Origin: Cheiracanthium punctorium
Lineage: Eukaryota > Arthropoda > Arachnida > Araneae > Cheiracanthiidae
Length of the DNA stretch: 64,000 nt
Assembly (NCBI GenBank): GCA_038373885.1
Contig: JAWZYV010014407.1
Location: 248,001 to 312,000, forward strand
Reading direction: 5' to 3'
Shown here: positions 10,839 through 24,708 of the stretch, piece by piece
Position numbering within the stretch: the stretch's first letter is position 1
How the letters are laid out: each line of letters starts with the position of its first letter
The notes under the pieces: generated by a model
Seen by the model: the letters and a program-made list of their open reading frames with translations, nothing else
Database searches by the model: none
Told to the model about the DNA's origin: nothing
Made by a program: the position numbers and the translations under genes

Positions 10839-11105
10839 CAGGGCCGTACCCAGAAAAAATTTTCGGGGGGGGGGGGACCAAGAGGTGAAAAAGGTTCAGT
10901 TTTTCACAAAATGGCTTCATTACTATTGATTTGTTAACAAAACTGAAAAAAAACGAACAACAACAACAAAAAAAAGTCTTCTCGCTGCGTCGTTTTAAAC
11001 AATGAAAGCGAGCAGGTTAAGCAGGAGTATACTCGTGGGTTAAAGTGCGCTCAAGAGAAGGGCGATCACCCATCGCTCCCCCCCCCCTCCTTGAATCTGC
11101 CACTG
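10839..11105. mobile_element. hAT-like MITE, ends CAGGGCCGTACCC / CTGCCACTG
   Basis: The left end CAGGGCCGTACCCAGA, then AATTTTCGGGG and GGTGAAAAAGG, recur in diverged form at about 40734-40860. The right end TTGAATCTGCCACTG reads inverted as CAGTGGCAGATTC. The flanking octamers do not match, so the pairing of these two ends is uncertain. Confidence 0.4.
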
Positions 11106-11617
11106 CAAGAGAATGTTCACGAAAAATCTGAAGATTAGATTTCATCTTACCTGATTAATTGAAAATCTTTCAGCAGTAATCATTTGATGAAAAACGCCAT
11201 GTATTTTCATCGCTTTTCGACCGGAATTTCACCAGAAAATTTCAATGCAAACATGGAATCGCTAGAAGACGGCTACTTTTTGCGGAAATGGCAACAGTCT
11301 GAAGTGTTGCATGTAAGCGATCCGCGTGGGGATGGAATTGATATTTCCCAGTCTCTGGAGGAAGGCTTCTAAGAAAGACAGGGGAAAAAAATTACCCGAG
11401 GCTCTTGACTAGAACAAAGAACCGCTTCGGGGAAGGACCACTCAAGAACCTCACCCTTTTAAAAGAATGAAAAACATTAAAAAAATAATAGAGTTCCATC
11501 CGGTGGATGAGCCTGAAAAAGTTTCAAGGAAAAAAAAAAAAAAAACTATGTCCTTAATCTTTTCGTTCCTGTTTTTTTTTCTCTTCCCATAATTCTTTTA
11601 TCAAAATCGCAGCTATA
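11106..11617. other. unassigned interval
   Basis: A 62-codon frame at 11184-11372 (plus) has fairly even codon use but no recognisable domain and no clear splice context. It is not called. Confidence 0.35.
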
Positions 11618-11920
11618 AGGTTTTGAAAAAAAAAAAAAACTTCTTCTTTTTTGCAAGGTAATTTTCTTTAAACAAATATTCGCATAAAAATGATAAACTC
11701 TACAATAATGAGCTAACTTGAACAGAAAGCAATTTTCTTTGCAAAGACCTATAAAAAGCAAAGGCATACTGCTAGGTTTTGAAAAAAACTGCATTTTTTT
11801 AAAGGTAATTTTCTTTAAACAAATATTCTCATAAAAATTATAAACTCTACAATGATGAGCTAACTTGAACAGAAAGCAATTTTCTTCACAAAGACTTATA
11901 AAAAGCAAAGGCATACTGCT
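11618..11920. repeat. tandem duplication, 156-bp period
   Basis: Unit 1 is 11618-11773 and unit 2 is 11774-11920. Both begin AGGTTTTGAAAA and end AAAGGCATACTGCT, and both contain GTAATTTTCTTTAAACAAAT and GAGCTAACTTGAACAGAAAG. The duplication creates an open minus-strand frame with an internally repeated peptide, which I do not regard as a gene. Confidence 0.85.
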
Positions 11921-12167
11921 CGTAAGTGCATACACTATGCATCCAAAAACCCATGCCGGAAAGCATTGAGCAATGAAGTGTAATCGCTGCCGTCGTGTTC
12001 GCGCAACAAAGGGAAAGAACAGGTTAATTATATGTTATGTAGTAGTGCATGCGTACCGTATGCGTACCGCACTGCAAAAGCCATCTTAATCTTCAAGGTA
12101 AGTCGGCAGATCCAGGAAAAGATTCTGGAGAGGTACAATTTTTGTTGTTTCCTTTTTCTTAATTTAA

Positions 12168-12265
12168 AGGCTTAAATTAATTTGATTTTAAAATTAATTC
12201 GATTTTGGTAAATTAATTCAAATTTACAATTAATTTGATTTGGTAAATTAATTTGAATTTACAAT
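12168..12265. repeat. short AT-rich tandem repeat, ~35-bp period
   Basis: GGTAAATTAATT followed by AAATTTACAAT occurs at 12207 and 12242, with a further degenerate unit upstream. Confidence 0.65.
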
Positions 12266-13819
12266 GCAAGTTAATCTATAGTATATAGTCTAAACTTAGT
12301 TCGTCTGGTCGTGGTGGGGGCACGAGCCCCTGTGCCCTACTCTGGATCCACCAATGGAGTGGGCAAACATTAAAAATCAGCTAAATTATAGTAATTGACG
12401 AGTATTTTTCCGCGACAACTAAGTGGTATGAAAATAACTTCAAAACGAATACATACTACAGATTTTTAAGTTGCAATGATAAGAAAAATTGAATACAGTA
12501 AACTCTTGGTTAACAGGCATTCAACTAATCAAAAAAAAATTCAGATTCCCTTTCTTCCCATAAATTGTTTTAGAACATTTACTGCTATTTAGGAGGCTTA
12601 AGGATTTCGTTTTCAGATAATTAGAGCACGATTTGATACAAACAAATAAAATCAATGTTTATATAAGACGAGTCTTATGAAAGATATAAATAATGTAAAA
12701 AACTTTTTCCTATTCAGAGATGCGCCAAGCCTGTATGCTCCGGCCTGGCAGCGGAAACTGAACTCTCTTTCTAGTATGTTAATATTTCGCTTAGCCAAAA
12801 CTACTGAAGGTAATAAAATGACGTCGCTAGAACGTTTATCTCGAGCTAAAACTTTTTTCCCAAACCACTCTCTATCTCAAAGAAAAAATAGATATCCATA
12901 AAATTCTTGCTGTAAAATGTAACCCACACGAATGCCTAAAATTGAATTTCAGACACTTTTAGGCACAAATTGTTTTTAATTAAAAATTTATTTATTTGAA
13001 TTTTATGTAGAAATAGAGACATTACTTTTCGGTACACCTTAATATTAGCGCATATTAGGCATCTTTAGCTATGATTTCTTTTCTGTTTTTTCATAACAAA
13101 CGGGGGATGAATGATGTGGTTACTTTAGCCCTAAGCGACATAACTCAGTTGTTTTTTTGCGGAATTGGTTTTTTTTTTTTTGGCTCTAAAGTAAATTATA
13201 ACGTGGCTCGTCTTGTCTTAGCATTCCTACTTCACAGCTTTCACCTTTGGAATGACTGATACAAATTTCCACTGTCTCGATGACTTGTCAGCCGATCATT
13301 TTATCTGACTTACAGCTTACTCAAGATTTTGATCTTCAGTGTGCCTCAGGTGTTATCTTTCTCTCTCTCATCATAATCTCGATTTTTTACCCAACAATAC
13401 TGTAACTTTGTGATCTTAACTGTCAGGTCGACTCATCCTCATGCCCTGCTTTCTACATATTTCCGATATCTGCTGACAATCAGATTGGAGAGCTCGATAA
13501 ATATTATTGCATCCGGTGGTCCGTGTTTATGAGTCACAATATTAAAGACTGCGCGTGTCGTAAATATATTTTTTCAGGTTTCTTTCTTGCCTCCAAATGC
13601 GCCAAGGGAAAAAAAAAAGGAGGGGGGGGGGATTTACCAGTGGCGAACCCAGAATCAAGGGAGAAGTATTGCTAAGACACCAGGCAGTGGGGTATTGGAC
13701 ATATTAATAACGTATCTAAATTTCATGGCAATTGATACATTAAATAAAATTTGTAGTTTCGTGCAAAACAATAAGCATAAAAAGAAACAGCATTAGTAAG
13801 CACCATTGGCTGTTAAAGC
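12266..13819. other. unassigned AT-rich interval with hAT-like fragments
   Basis: A CTGGATCCACCA hAT-like end lies near 12342, and CAGTGGCGAACCCAG, another hAT-like start, lies at 13638. Their partners were not found. Frames at 12677-12901 and 13071-13259 show no domain. Confidence 0.4.
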
Positions 13820-13868
13820 CACAGACCGGTTTCAATAAGTATGACTTACCTTCATCAGCGCAAGAACT
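13820..13868 (-). ncRNA. hammerhead-ribozyme-like motif, core intact
   Basis: On the minus strand CTGATGA (13858-13852) is followed by one A, then GGUAAGU-CAU-ACUUAUU (stem II; two G-U pairs and five Watson-Crick pairs), then GAA and ACCGGU (13830-13825, self-complementary stem III), then C at 13824 as the predicted cleavage base. The A/U closing pair of stem III and the C at the cleavage position fit the hammerhead consensus. Stem I is weak and rich in G-U pairs. A longer CAGACCGG/CCGGTCTG pairing flanks the motif. A related motif faces it at 17.55 kb. The family resembles small ribozyme-bearing retroelements. The extra A before stem II is shared with the 9.7k, 33.2k and 44.4k motifs. Confidence 0.6.
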
Positions 13869-13971
13869 TATGCATCCGGTCTGGTTATGTCTGTGTAATC
13901 CCCTCTTCCCGACACCCTTGAATTCCATAAACTCCCCAACAGCTCGCAATTTTATTGCTGATGACCACAGA

Positions 13972-14148
13972 CCCGGGGCGTAGCCAAGGAGGGGGGGGGG
14001 TGTGACCCCTCCAAGAGAAAATTTTTGCCATACAAAATGCATATTCTTCACTCCCTTATCATAGACACGTATACATAGTATATGTGAGTTGCAGTAGTCG
14101 TAACCCCCCCCCCCCCACACCAATGAAAAATTTCTGCCTACGCCACTG
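13972..14148. mobile_element. hAT-type MITE, relative of 57484-57680
   Basis: The element matches 57484-57680 in the opposite orientation: CCATACAAAATG, ACTCCCTTATCA and GAGTTGCAGTAGTCGTA are shared with that copy. The right end GCCTACGCCACTG is intact, while the left end (GGGGCGTAGCC) is damaged. No target duplication could be fixed. Confidence 0.7.
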
Positions 14149-14354
14149 CCAAAAATGTAGAATATAACTTTCACATAAAACGAGGACCAGCTATGTGTGG
14201 GGGTTGGGTTCATTCTTACTGTAAAATCTGATCGATGGTAAATTTTACTTGTAAAAATTTTCAGCTACATTACAAATTTTTAATCTTTATAGTCATTTCT
14301 TTTTACCTATTAGAGTTGATATTAGGCCAAAATTAGCATTTTTGCTTAAACTAA

Positions 14355-17505
<3,151 letters not shown>

Positions 17506-17529
17506 ACCCTACCATATTCCTAATATACG

Positions 17530-17606
17530 TTCGTGCTGATGACTTTTCAGAGTTGACCAGAGGTAGCCTAAACCGGTAAGTCATACTTACCGAAACTGTT
17601 CTGCAA
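17530..17606 (+). ncRNA. hammerhead-like motif, apparently interrupted
   Basis: GTTCGTGCTGATGA ends at 17542. GGTAAGT-CAT-ACTTACC-GAAAC follows at 17574-17595 with a perfect 7-bp stem II. Between them lie about 31 extra bases. The stem II sequence equals that of the 13.85k motif with its two G-U pairs restored to G-C. The stem III side (ACTGT) has decayed. I infer a ribozyme relic split by an insertion or rearrangement. Confidence 0.45.
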
Positions 17607-18904
17607 CTTCAATATTCACTAGTGCTTGGTAAGGCTGTTTCTTTCTACGTTGATTGATGCAGTGTTTATTAGCTTGCGAAAAATCAAATACGCATTATCA
17701 AATTAAACGAAGTGAAAAAAGTGTTCGAAACTATTTACTTGCTAAATAGCATTTTTAGTGAATAAAATGAATCTAAAATTCTTAACAAAATAAAAGAAAA
17801 ATCACTAAGGAAAAAATATAAAAACATGAACAAAACAGTTCGCAGACAATAAACGGAATGCGGAAGTCGACACTTTTCGCAGAGAATATCACATTAAGCC
17901 AATTTGTTGAAGGCAAATGGCAACAATAAAAAAATAAAAGAAAACATTCAATGAAAATCAAAATGCGAAAACTCAAAAGAGCGCGAAGAAAATCTATTTA
18001 AAAGTGGCGCGTTGCCAAAATAACAATGCATATAATTTTTTTTTCTTTTTTTGTCATGCTCGGTTAAGAGGAGAGACATGATGTAATGGAACATGCATTA
18101 TTTTCAAGTTGATAAAGCGAATCTGGCCTTATTATGTCTGAATTGCAATTTGCATAAGTTGTGAATTTTTTTTTATGTCTGCTGTTTTGTAATTCTTTCT
18201 TATTTAATACAAAACGCTTTTCAGGCGTTTTGGATCCGTTTGTTGACGCTTTTGTGGCGTATGTAAACGTCTCAGCATTTCTTGTTTTAAAGGAATGTAA
18301 TAACATTTTATATTAACACTGGAATAAATAGTATTAAGTGTCTGAGTTGCCGAGACGTAAACTTCGTTCAGTGAACTCTAGCTTACGGGGCAAACTTAAA
18401 CTTTTTTTGTTAACTAAAATACTGGATAATAATAATGGCTATTTCTCAGCTTCAAAGCGTAAAAGAAGTACTCAATAATACTAGCTTTTATCAAAATTTA
18501 TTACTATTCATTGTTAAAACTGCCGGAACTTAGCAGCAACGGCAAAGTATTCTTAGAGATATAAATCTCGAAAACTGCAAAATTCTTTTGTAAGTGATAT
18601 TTCGTCTGCATTAGAACACTCACCTGAGCTGACATTTAAACGCTTAACTACCAGTTTTGTTTATATATTTTTTTACCAGAAATGTTTGACCAAAGAAGCC
18701 ATATTTTTTTTCTAAAATGGAGCCGTCCGAAAAGGATGCCACGCCTGGACGGGGTAGAGAGTTCAGGAAATTGTGACAGTTTGTGACAAGGAAAAGGGGG
18801 GGGAGGTGTAACAAGATGTGTGGCATCACACATTTTGGTTAAAATAAAAACATATGAAACTAGCAGATTAAATTTTGAAGTCATTTCGAAGAGATGAGTG
18901 GACA
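17607..18904. other. unassigned AT-rich interval
   Basis: Several 60-80 codon frames on the minus strand lack domains. Nothing was assigned. Confidence 0.4.
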
Positions 18905-19673
18905 GTGAAAAAAAAAATGTCCTTCCCCCACCCGAAAAAAAAAAGAACTACACTAAGAAAAAATTTCTCTCTAAGAAAAAATGTCAAAATGTTATGACAC
19001 ACAGAATTTTTTTTTTTTTTTTTGTGTTTAGATCTGTAAAACATTCTTCACTGCAAAGTGAGTGTATTTGCAAAGAAGCAAACATTAAGGGTTAAAAGTT
19101 ATACTTTTTACATTTGTATACGACCCCCGTTCAAAAAAGAATTCCCAATCAGTAAAATGTGCACAATACACCAATGAGATGCACAAAATTTGAGAATTAT
19201 ATTCTAAAAAATATCTGAGGTATGTAGATAAATATATGCTCACTTAAACCACTTTTCAATGGCTTTGAAGGGGAAAAAAATCACGTCAGATGATTGCATT
19301 TCAGGAGTTGTTCAGAAATTACAAAATATTTTTTTTTCCACTCTAGCAATGAACATTTACATTCAAATTCACGTATAGCTCCCGATCATCTTTATTTAAA
19401 GATATATCCGAGCCGTTTCATGATGAAAGGCTGAATTTTTTTCATATCACCACCTTAGTGCATAGGGGCACATTTTACTAATTGGAAATATTTTTGTACG
19501 GGAGCCGTACACAAATTTAAGAAGTGTAACTTTTTGAAAATTAACGAGATGACCTTTTTCTTACCGTAGTCTATTTTCCTGTAATGTTTTGAAGATTTTT
19601 TCAATTTACATTGCCCACTTATCTGTAATAGGTGAAGAATAAAAGCGTGTTACCACCTTTTAGGGATACCATG
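18905..19673. mobile_element. decayed relative of the CAGGGTGTCC foldback element
   Basis: Much of this region aligns to 52549-53276: ACTACACTAAG, TTTGTATACGACCCCCGT, CAGTAAAATGTG and, at the right, TTACATTGCCCACTTATCT and AAAGCGTGTTAC. The right end reads TAGGGATACCATG beside TA, a damaged form of GGACACCCTG. The left end is unclear because of A/T-rich expansion. Confidence 0.6.
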
Positions 19674-19932
19674 TATATTCCTTTTTTTTTCCCGAAAAAT
19701 GTATTCAGTGTAGATTCTGGGAATAACGAATAATAATAATTATTATTATTATTATTTTACGTTCACGAAAGTCAATATTGATACGATTGTAACATCCTTT
19801 ATGGACGGACCCAATATTCACTTTTGATGCTTTTACACTACTTTCGATTGTGTAATTTTGACCAGGGAAACCCCCTAATGCTTGCTTCTTTGCAAATACA
19901 CTCACTTTGCAGTGAAGAATATTTTACAGATT
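19030..19932. repeat. 57-bp inverted repeat pair
   Basis: 19030-19087 is the inverted complement of 19876-19932 with only a few mismatches (CACTGCAAAGTGAGTGTATT is the central word). The right arm ends exactly where a 23-bp direct repeat begins at 19933. Confidence 0.75.
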
Positions 19933-19955
19933 TTCACGAAAGTCAATATTGATAC
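19762..19955. repeat. 23-bp perfect direct repeats flanking 148 bp
   Basis: The 23 bases at 19762-19784 recur exactly at 19933-19955 (central word CACGAAAGTCAATATTGATA). They flank 148 bp that include the right arm of the 57-bp inverted repeat. This could be a long target duplication or a local rearrangement. An (ATT)n run lies just upstream at about 19730-19756. Confidence 0.8.
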
Positions 19956-20239
19956 AACAAAAAAATTCTGTCTGTCATTACATTTTGATAGTTAAAAAAA
20001 ATGTTCAGAAGTCTTTTTTTGTGCAGTACAGTTTCAAGCATCGGGTAATGTCAAGTCTTAAGATAAATAAGGGCGAAAATGACACAATTTTTCGACTCTC
20101 GATGTGGATTTGGTTGTTCATTTATTCAAACGGGGGTAACATTGGCCTTTTACTGGGTTTAATTTTTAGCAATAGCCTTTGCTCTCTGCAAAGGTTTAAT
20201 CTAAGATATTTTCACACGTCACCCCCCCTCTCCCTTAAT

Positions 20240-20562
20240 CCTCTTCGGAATGTTTAAATCTCTTTCAGATTTAGTAAGTTTTACTATCTTCGTACTACTA
20301 TTACGAAAATCTTTGCTCAAACAATTCATTTTTGACATTCGGGAACAAAACAAAAAGAAGTCATTGTGCGCTAAATCAGGAATGTACGGCGGATAACCCA
20401 TTAATTTGATTTTTGAGCATTCAGATATTCGGCTGTTAGACAAGATATGTGAGAGCTCGCTCTGTCATGATGAAGAATGGTCCGAAGGCGCTTCTTGGTT
20501 TTCCTTACTTCACCGAAGTCTTCAGGCAAACGAATGGCTGTGTATCATTCAGAGTTGACCGT
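20240..20562 (-). pseudogene. mariner transposase fragment (DD34D), broken
   Basis: On the minus strand the segment encodes the C-terminal catalytic part of a mariner-family transposase, the nuclease that cuts and pastes mariner elements at TA sites. The second catalytic Asp lies in TILHHDRASSHIS (codon 20466-20464) and the third in PPYIPDLAHNDFFLF (codon 20362-20360). Allowing for one lost base they are 34 residues apart, the DD34D spacing. Damage includes a TGA at 20547-20545 where the family usually has Trp (VNSE-stop-YT), a one-base deletion between the two Asp codons in an A-rich run near 20410-20418, and loss of the N-terminal DNA-binding half. The upstream edge coincides with the TTAA of the piggyBac-like copy at 20563. 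It is a dead fossil. Confidence is high for the family and modest for the outer limits. Confidence 0.85.
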
Positions 20563-20936
20563 TTAACCCTTTAATGCGCAGTGTTCCATCTCTGGGAACA
20601 CCAAAATCTGACGTTTTGACTGTTGCCAGTCACGAAGAGTAGATTTGATTTCTATAAAAATAGTTGCGGGTGACATAGCTCAACGAGAATCCTTTACTTT
20701 TTAGCACATCAGGTCCCGTACAAAAATTGTCACGATTATTTTTAACAGCACTGACATCTGCTGAAAAGGGGAAGAATGAGAGAGCAGCTGGATTAGATTG
20801 CCCAATGCTAAAAAAAGGGCAGCCGTTGCCATCGCTCGACTTAACTACCAGCAAGATGGCGGACAATCGAAATGTTTATCCCGTGCCACAGATCTAGAGA
20901 CCCTTTTTTGACGATAGTTGGCTGTGCCTGTCGTTA
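20563..20936 (+). mobile_element. piggyBac-like TTAA MITE, copy C, right part lost
   Basis: It starts TTAACCCTTTAATGCGC with the L hairpin (GTGTTCCA/GGGAACAC, one mismatch), runs through the L arm and the left half of the core palindrome, and stops within the centre (GTTGGCTGTGCCTGTCG). The right half and R end are absent. The left TTAA abuts the mariner pseudogene. Confidence 0.8.
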
Positions 20937-22197
20937 AAATTAGCCCTTCCTCCGAATAAAAAAAATCTGTATCTGCAATTAATAGTTCGTACACTATATG
21001 GACAAGTCAGTTAAAGAATAAAAAAATTCTACATTAGAATTAATAAAAATCTAGGGATTGAAGAAACACGTGTGCAAAATTAAACTTATCACATTCTTTT
21101 CTTATTTTCAAAGGAATTCTACAATTATCATTTTAACTACATTTCTTAGATATTACCATTAAAAAAAACTACTTAAAATTCCATTTCAAAGAAATGGTCT
21201 CAACATCTGAGTTTAATTTATTCTAGGGAAAAAAAAAAAAATCTGAAATGTGAATGTTCTAACGTACGTATATGAATAGAAAAGTTCACCATCCAATAAA
21301 ATAATAAAAAAACTATTAAAACATTTAAGTTTGTGGAAGGTGGGGGGAGGGGGGAAGAATACCAGTAAACGCATTCTCCAGGAATCAATTTTCGTCTGGC
21401 AACTGTAAACGATCTGCGAGTCAACGACATCTAACCATTGCATAAAGACAGGTGCATCGATCAGGTGTCGAACTGCGCTGGAGTCCCGACGCTACATCAC
21501 GCACAGCACCGAAAAGAATGCAATTTATTTTATTCAACGATCCCCCCCCCCTTCTCTCCCTTTAAATTTAACTCGTGTGTTTATCGCAAGCCGTGGTTCT
21601 ATCTCCCTCCCCATCCCGCAGAAAAATAAAATAAAATAAATAAACAGTAATAGTTATCTTTACTGGAAAAAAAAAAAAAAAACAAACGAATTAAGCATAT
21701 TTTCATTTTGTCGAAAGTAGAGAAAAAGTAATCAAAATTTTCTGACGATTTCTCAGAAAAGGTATAGTTTTCTTTTCATGAAACAATGGGCAATTTTGAA
21801 TCGGGGAAAAAATTAACTGAAGTTTGGAATGTCTAAATATATATTAGATATTATTATGGAAATCTCATTAAGCTTTTCTAAGGAGTGATTAGTTGTTTTA
21901 AATGAAAAACGTTAATATAGGATTTTAAGATTCATAATGAGGAATGTAGAAAATTTTGAATGGATATAAGAAAATAAAGAAACGAAGTTAATAAAAAACT
22001 AACTTTACGTAGGTCAACGAACGTTTTGAGAGTTAAGCTAAAAAAAAAAAAAAAATCACGTCATAGATTCTGAAAAACGCTGAAACAGATTCGCCGAATA
22101 ATTCAGAGACTATTCTAGACTATTCTAAGACAGCAACGTTGGGCGCAAAACGGGAATTGCGCCTTTTGCGTTTTTTCAATGCTGGGACTACCCAGAC
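20937..22197. other. unassigned AT-rich interval
   Basis: Poly(A) and G-runs, with small frames of no recognisable content. Nothing was assigned. Confidence 0.4.
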
Positions 22198-22657
22198 TTA
22201 ACCCTTTGAGACGCAACCCTTTCCCAATACTGAAAAAAGGGCAGCCGTTGCCATCGCTCGACTTAACTACCAGCAATTTTTTTGACGCAGCTGGCTGTGC
22301 GCTGTCGTAAAAAAAAGGGTCTTTAGATCTGTGGCACGGGATGAACGTTTCGATCGTCTGCCATCTTGCTGGTCGTTAAGTCGAGCGATGGCAACGGCTG
22401 CCCTTTTTTCAGCAATGGGCAATCTAATCCAGCTGTTCTCGCATTCTTCCGTTTTTCAGCAGATGTCAGTGCTGTTAAAAAGCATCGTGACAATTTTTTG
22501 ACGGGAAATGACGTGCTAAAAAGTAAAGGATTCTCGTGGAGCTATGTCACCCGCAACTATTTTTATAGAAATCCAATCTATTCTTCGTGACTGGCAACGG
22601 TCAAAACGTCAGAGTTTGGTGTTGCCAGATCGGGATCACTGCGCGTTAAAGGGTTAA
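22198..22657 (-). mobile_element. piggyBac-like TTAA MITE, copy D (R-core-L)
   Basis: Complete from TTAA at 22198 to TTAA at 22654. The R end reads CCCTTTGAGACGC and the L end GCGCGTTAAAGGG. The left half of the core palindrome has lost its inner part: CCAGCAA runs directly into TTTTTTTGACGCAGC. The L hairpin carries two mismatches. Confidence 0.88.
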
Positions 22658-22800
22658 GTTGGACACTTGCGGTTCCTTCAAAAAGTGTCCAACTTTCAGA
22701 GGTGTCTAACTTATAGAGGTATTTTTTTTTTTTTTTTTTTTTAATGGACACGTTCGATTCGCCAGAAAAATTTCCAACTTAAGGAGATGTCCTCTTCTCA
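22658..22800. repeat. GTGTCC-type repeat fragment with poly(T)
   Basis: GTTGGACACTT and AAGTGTCCAAC form an inverted pair at 22667-22693, followed by AGAGGTGTC and T22. The words resemble the ends of pogo/Tigger-like elements, but no complete element can be delimited. Confidence 0.4.
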
Positions 22801-23210
22801 AAAGTGCTACTGCGCACTTTTACGAACAGTCGACCTACAGGAATTATTGAACATTCAGGAAAAAATCGCAATCACATGGATTACTATTTTGCAATGCACC
22901 CTCCACGGATGGCATCTCAAAGCAAGTTTGTAGACGTAGCTTTGCGTTTCAGAATTTTAGTTTTTTCTGAAAGTTGCAAGAGACTTAACGAAACTCTATA
23001 GTTTGTGAAAAGTTTTATACTTTTTTTGTCTCCTTTTTTCGAAAGTTAAACATCATTGGTTAGTTTTTTTTATGCTGCTCGTAAGATGGTTAATTGTTGT
23101 TGTTGCCGTGAGGTTAAGGCAATTATCTACTCATGGGATCTAGGTCAAGAAGGGGGTGCCCTCTCTGGGGGGTGTCATTGTAAGGGGTCCGAACCCATAT
23201 TTAAGCTAAA
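22801..23210. other. unassigned interval
   Basis: Small overlapping frames, none recognised. Confidence 0.35.
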
Positions 23211-23320
23211 ATTCGAAGAAAACCACGGAAAACTCCGAACGGTTATGTCGGTGGACGCGACTTGGGTTTGAACCAGGCACCTCCCGTCTCCCAGTTCAGA
23301 GTGCTACGCTCGGGCCGTAA
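23211..23320 (-). mobile_element. tRNA-derived SINE fragment, type 2
   Basis: On the minus strand GAGCGTAGCACTC is followed about 30 nt later by GGTTCAAACCC, a good RNA polymerase III B box, and then by CCGTGGTTTTCTTCGAAT, a typical SINE body. The A box is degenerate. It is clearly different from the SINE family at 32.2, 58.9 and 63.3 kb. No target duplication was found. Confidence 0.5.
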
Positions 23321-24181
23321 GATGGTTAAAATAGAACTAGACACGTAGTTTTGAATTGAGAGATGTTGTCGAAAGAGCGAACTAGCAAAAGTAGTACGTA
23401 CACGGATAAAAGGAAACAGCTCCATTTACTTCTTCCAAACGATTACCGAGGTTTCGAACGAGTCACTTTAGAATTTCGGGCACGAAAAGAAGCTGCAGGT
23501 TCGTTCTATGAGTCGTTACCTTCCCTATGACACTGCGACATCAGTCCGGGTGTAAACTTAACGTGTGACGTGAGCACAAGAACCGCACGGAATGGAGTTA
23601 CAGATTTAGTCTGCCGCAGTGTTGCACGTGGACGAGATTATTTGTCGTCATCCGAGAGGGGGTGAAAAAAGACAAGGAACCCAGTTGCAAACCCACAGTC
23701 CAATTTGCGGTTTGATGACATTAGTCGCTGTAGGATGTTGTTTTATTATTTAGCCGTTTTTCAAAGTTTATTTAACCAAATTTAAATAAAGGCAAAGTAA
23801 CTGCATTCCATTCTGATGAGGTGTAATTAGAACAGGAAGTAATGATGTAATGGTTTTATTTCCAACACGGATTTTCTTACATATGATACTAGAGCGGACA
23901 GCTGCAATGGCTATATTTATGCTAGACAGAGCACGTGCCGTGTATGACATTTGCGAGATTCACTCAACGAAAGAAGTATTTAACCAGTTCGCAGCTATCA
24001 TTGCACGGACGCGAAAACAGCGATTCTATCTCATCGTTGCTTCCAGACTTGCGTCTTTTGATTGGTCCTGATCAGAGTCAGCGTTTGCACCGCCCATGCG
24101 CTGGGCTGGGCGAAGCAACAGTGAGTACCGGAAGAGAGAATCGCTGCCGTTTTGTCCTTGTAAACAATGGGAGCGAACAGG
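23321..24181. other. unassigned, relatively GC-richer and non-repetitive
   Basis: This has the least repeat-like texture in the area. Two overlapping plus-strand frames (23850-24071 and 23935-24261) have no recognisable domain; the second runs into the adjacent MITE, which argues against it being real. Host regulatory DNA or an exon cannot be excluded. Confidence 0.3.
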
Positions 24182-24708
24182 TTAACCCTTTAACGCGCAG
24201 TGTTCCCGCTCTGGGAACACCAAACTCTGATGTTTTGACTGTTGCCAGTCACGAAGAATAGATTTCATTTCTATAAAAATAGTTGCGGGTGACAGAGCTC
24301 CTCGAGAATCCTTTACTTTTTAGCACGTCATTTCCCGTAAAAAACATTGTGTCACGGTTATTTTTAACAGCACTTGACATCTGCTGGAAAATGGAAGAAT
24401 GCGAGAACAGCTGGATAGATGGCCCAGTGCTGAAAAAAGGGCAGCCGTTGCCATCGCTCGACTTAACTACCAGCAAGCTGACGAACGATCCAAACGTTCA
24501 TCGCGTGCCACAGATCTAGAGACCCTTTTTTTGACGCAGCTGGCTGTGCCCGCGCACAACCAGCTGTCGTCAAAAAAAGGGTCTCAAGATCTGTGGCACG
24601 CGATGAACGTTTTCGATGGTCCTCCATCTTGCTGGTAGTTAAGTCGAGCGATGGCAACGGCTGCCCTTTTGTCAGCAATGGGAAAGAGGTTGCGCCTCAA
24701 AGAGTTAA
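24182..24708 (+). mobile_element. piggyBac-like TTAA MITE, copy E (L-core-R, near full length)
   Basis: It runs from TTAA at 24182 to TTAA at 24705, 527 bp. The L end is CCCTTTAACGCGC with a perfect GTGTTCCC-GCTCT-GGGAACAC hairpin. The core palindrome is nearly intact: AGATCTAGAGACCC and its complement surround the CAGCTGGCTGTGC centre. The R end is GGTTGCGCCTCAAAGAG. Together with copy R it is the best reference copy of the asymmetric form. Every open frame inside is a by-product of the repeat. Confidence 0.92.

Noticed and set aside
11546..11935. 129-codon minus-strand frame with an internal peptide repeat
   Set aside because: The repeat is a 156-bp DNA tandem duplication rich in poly(A); codon use is not protein-like.
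13638..14148. One 510-bp hAT element from CAGTGGCGAACCC to CTACGCCACTG
   Set aside because: Flanking octamers do not match and a shorter element related to 57484-57680 explains the right part better.
20630..20866. Recurrent frame containing VVKSSDGNGCPFFS (also at 22366, 24249, 34194, 60133, 61301 and others)
   Set aside because: Seemed like a conserved small protein family, but it is the translation of the TTAA MITE core and L arm; it occurs on both strands and breaks at element ends.
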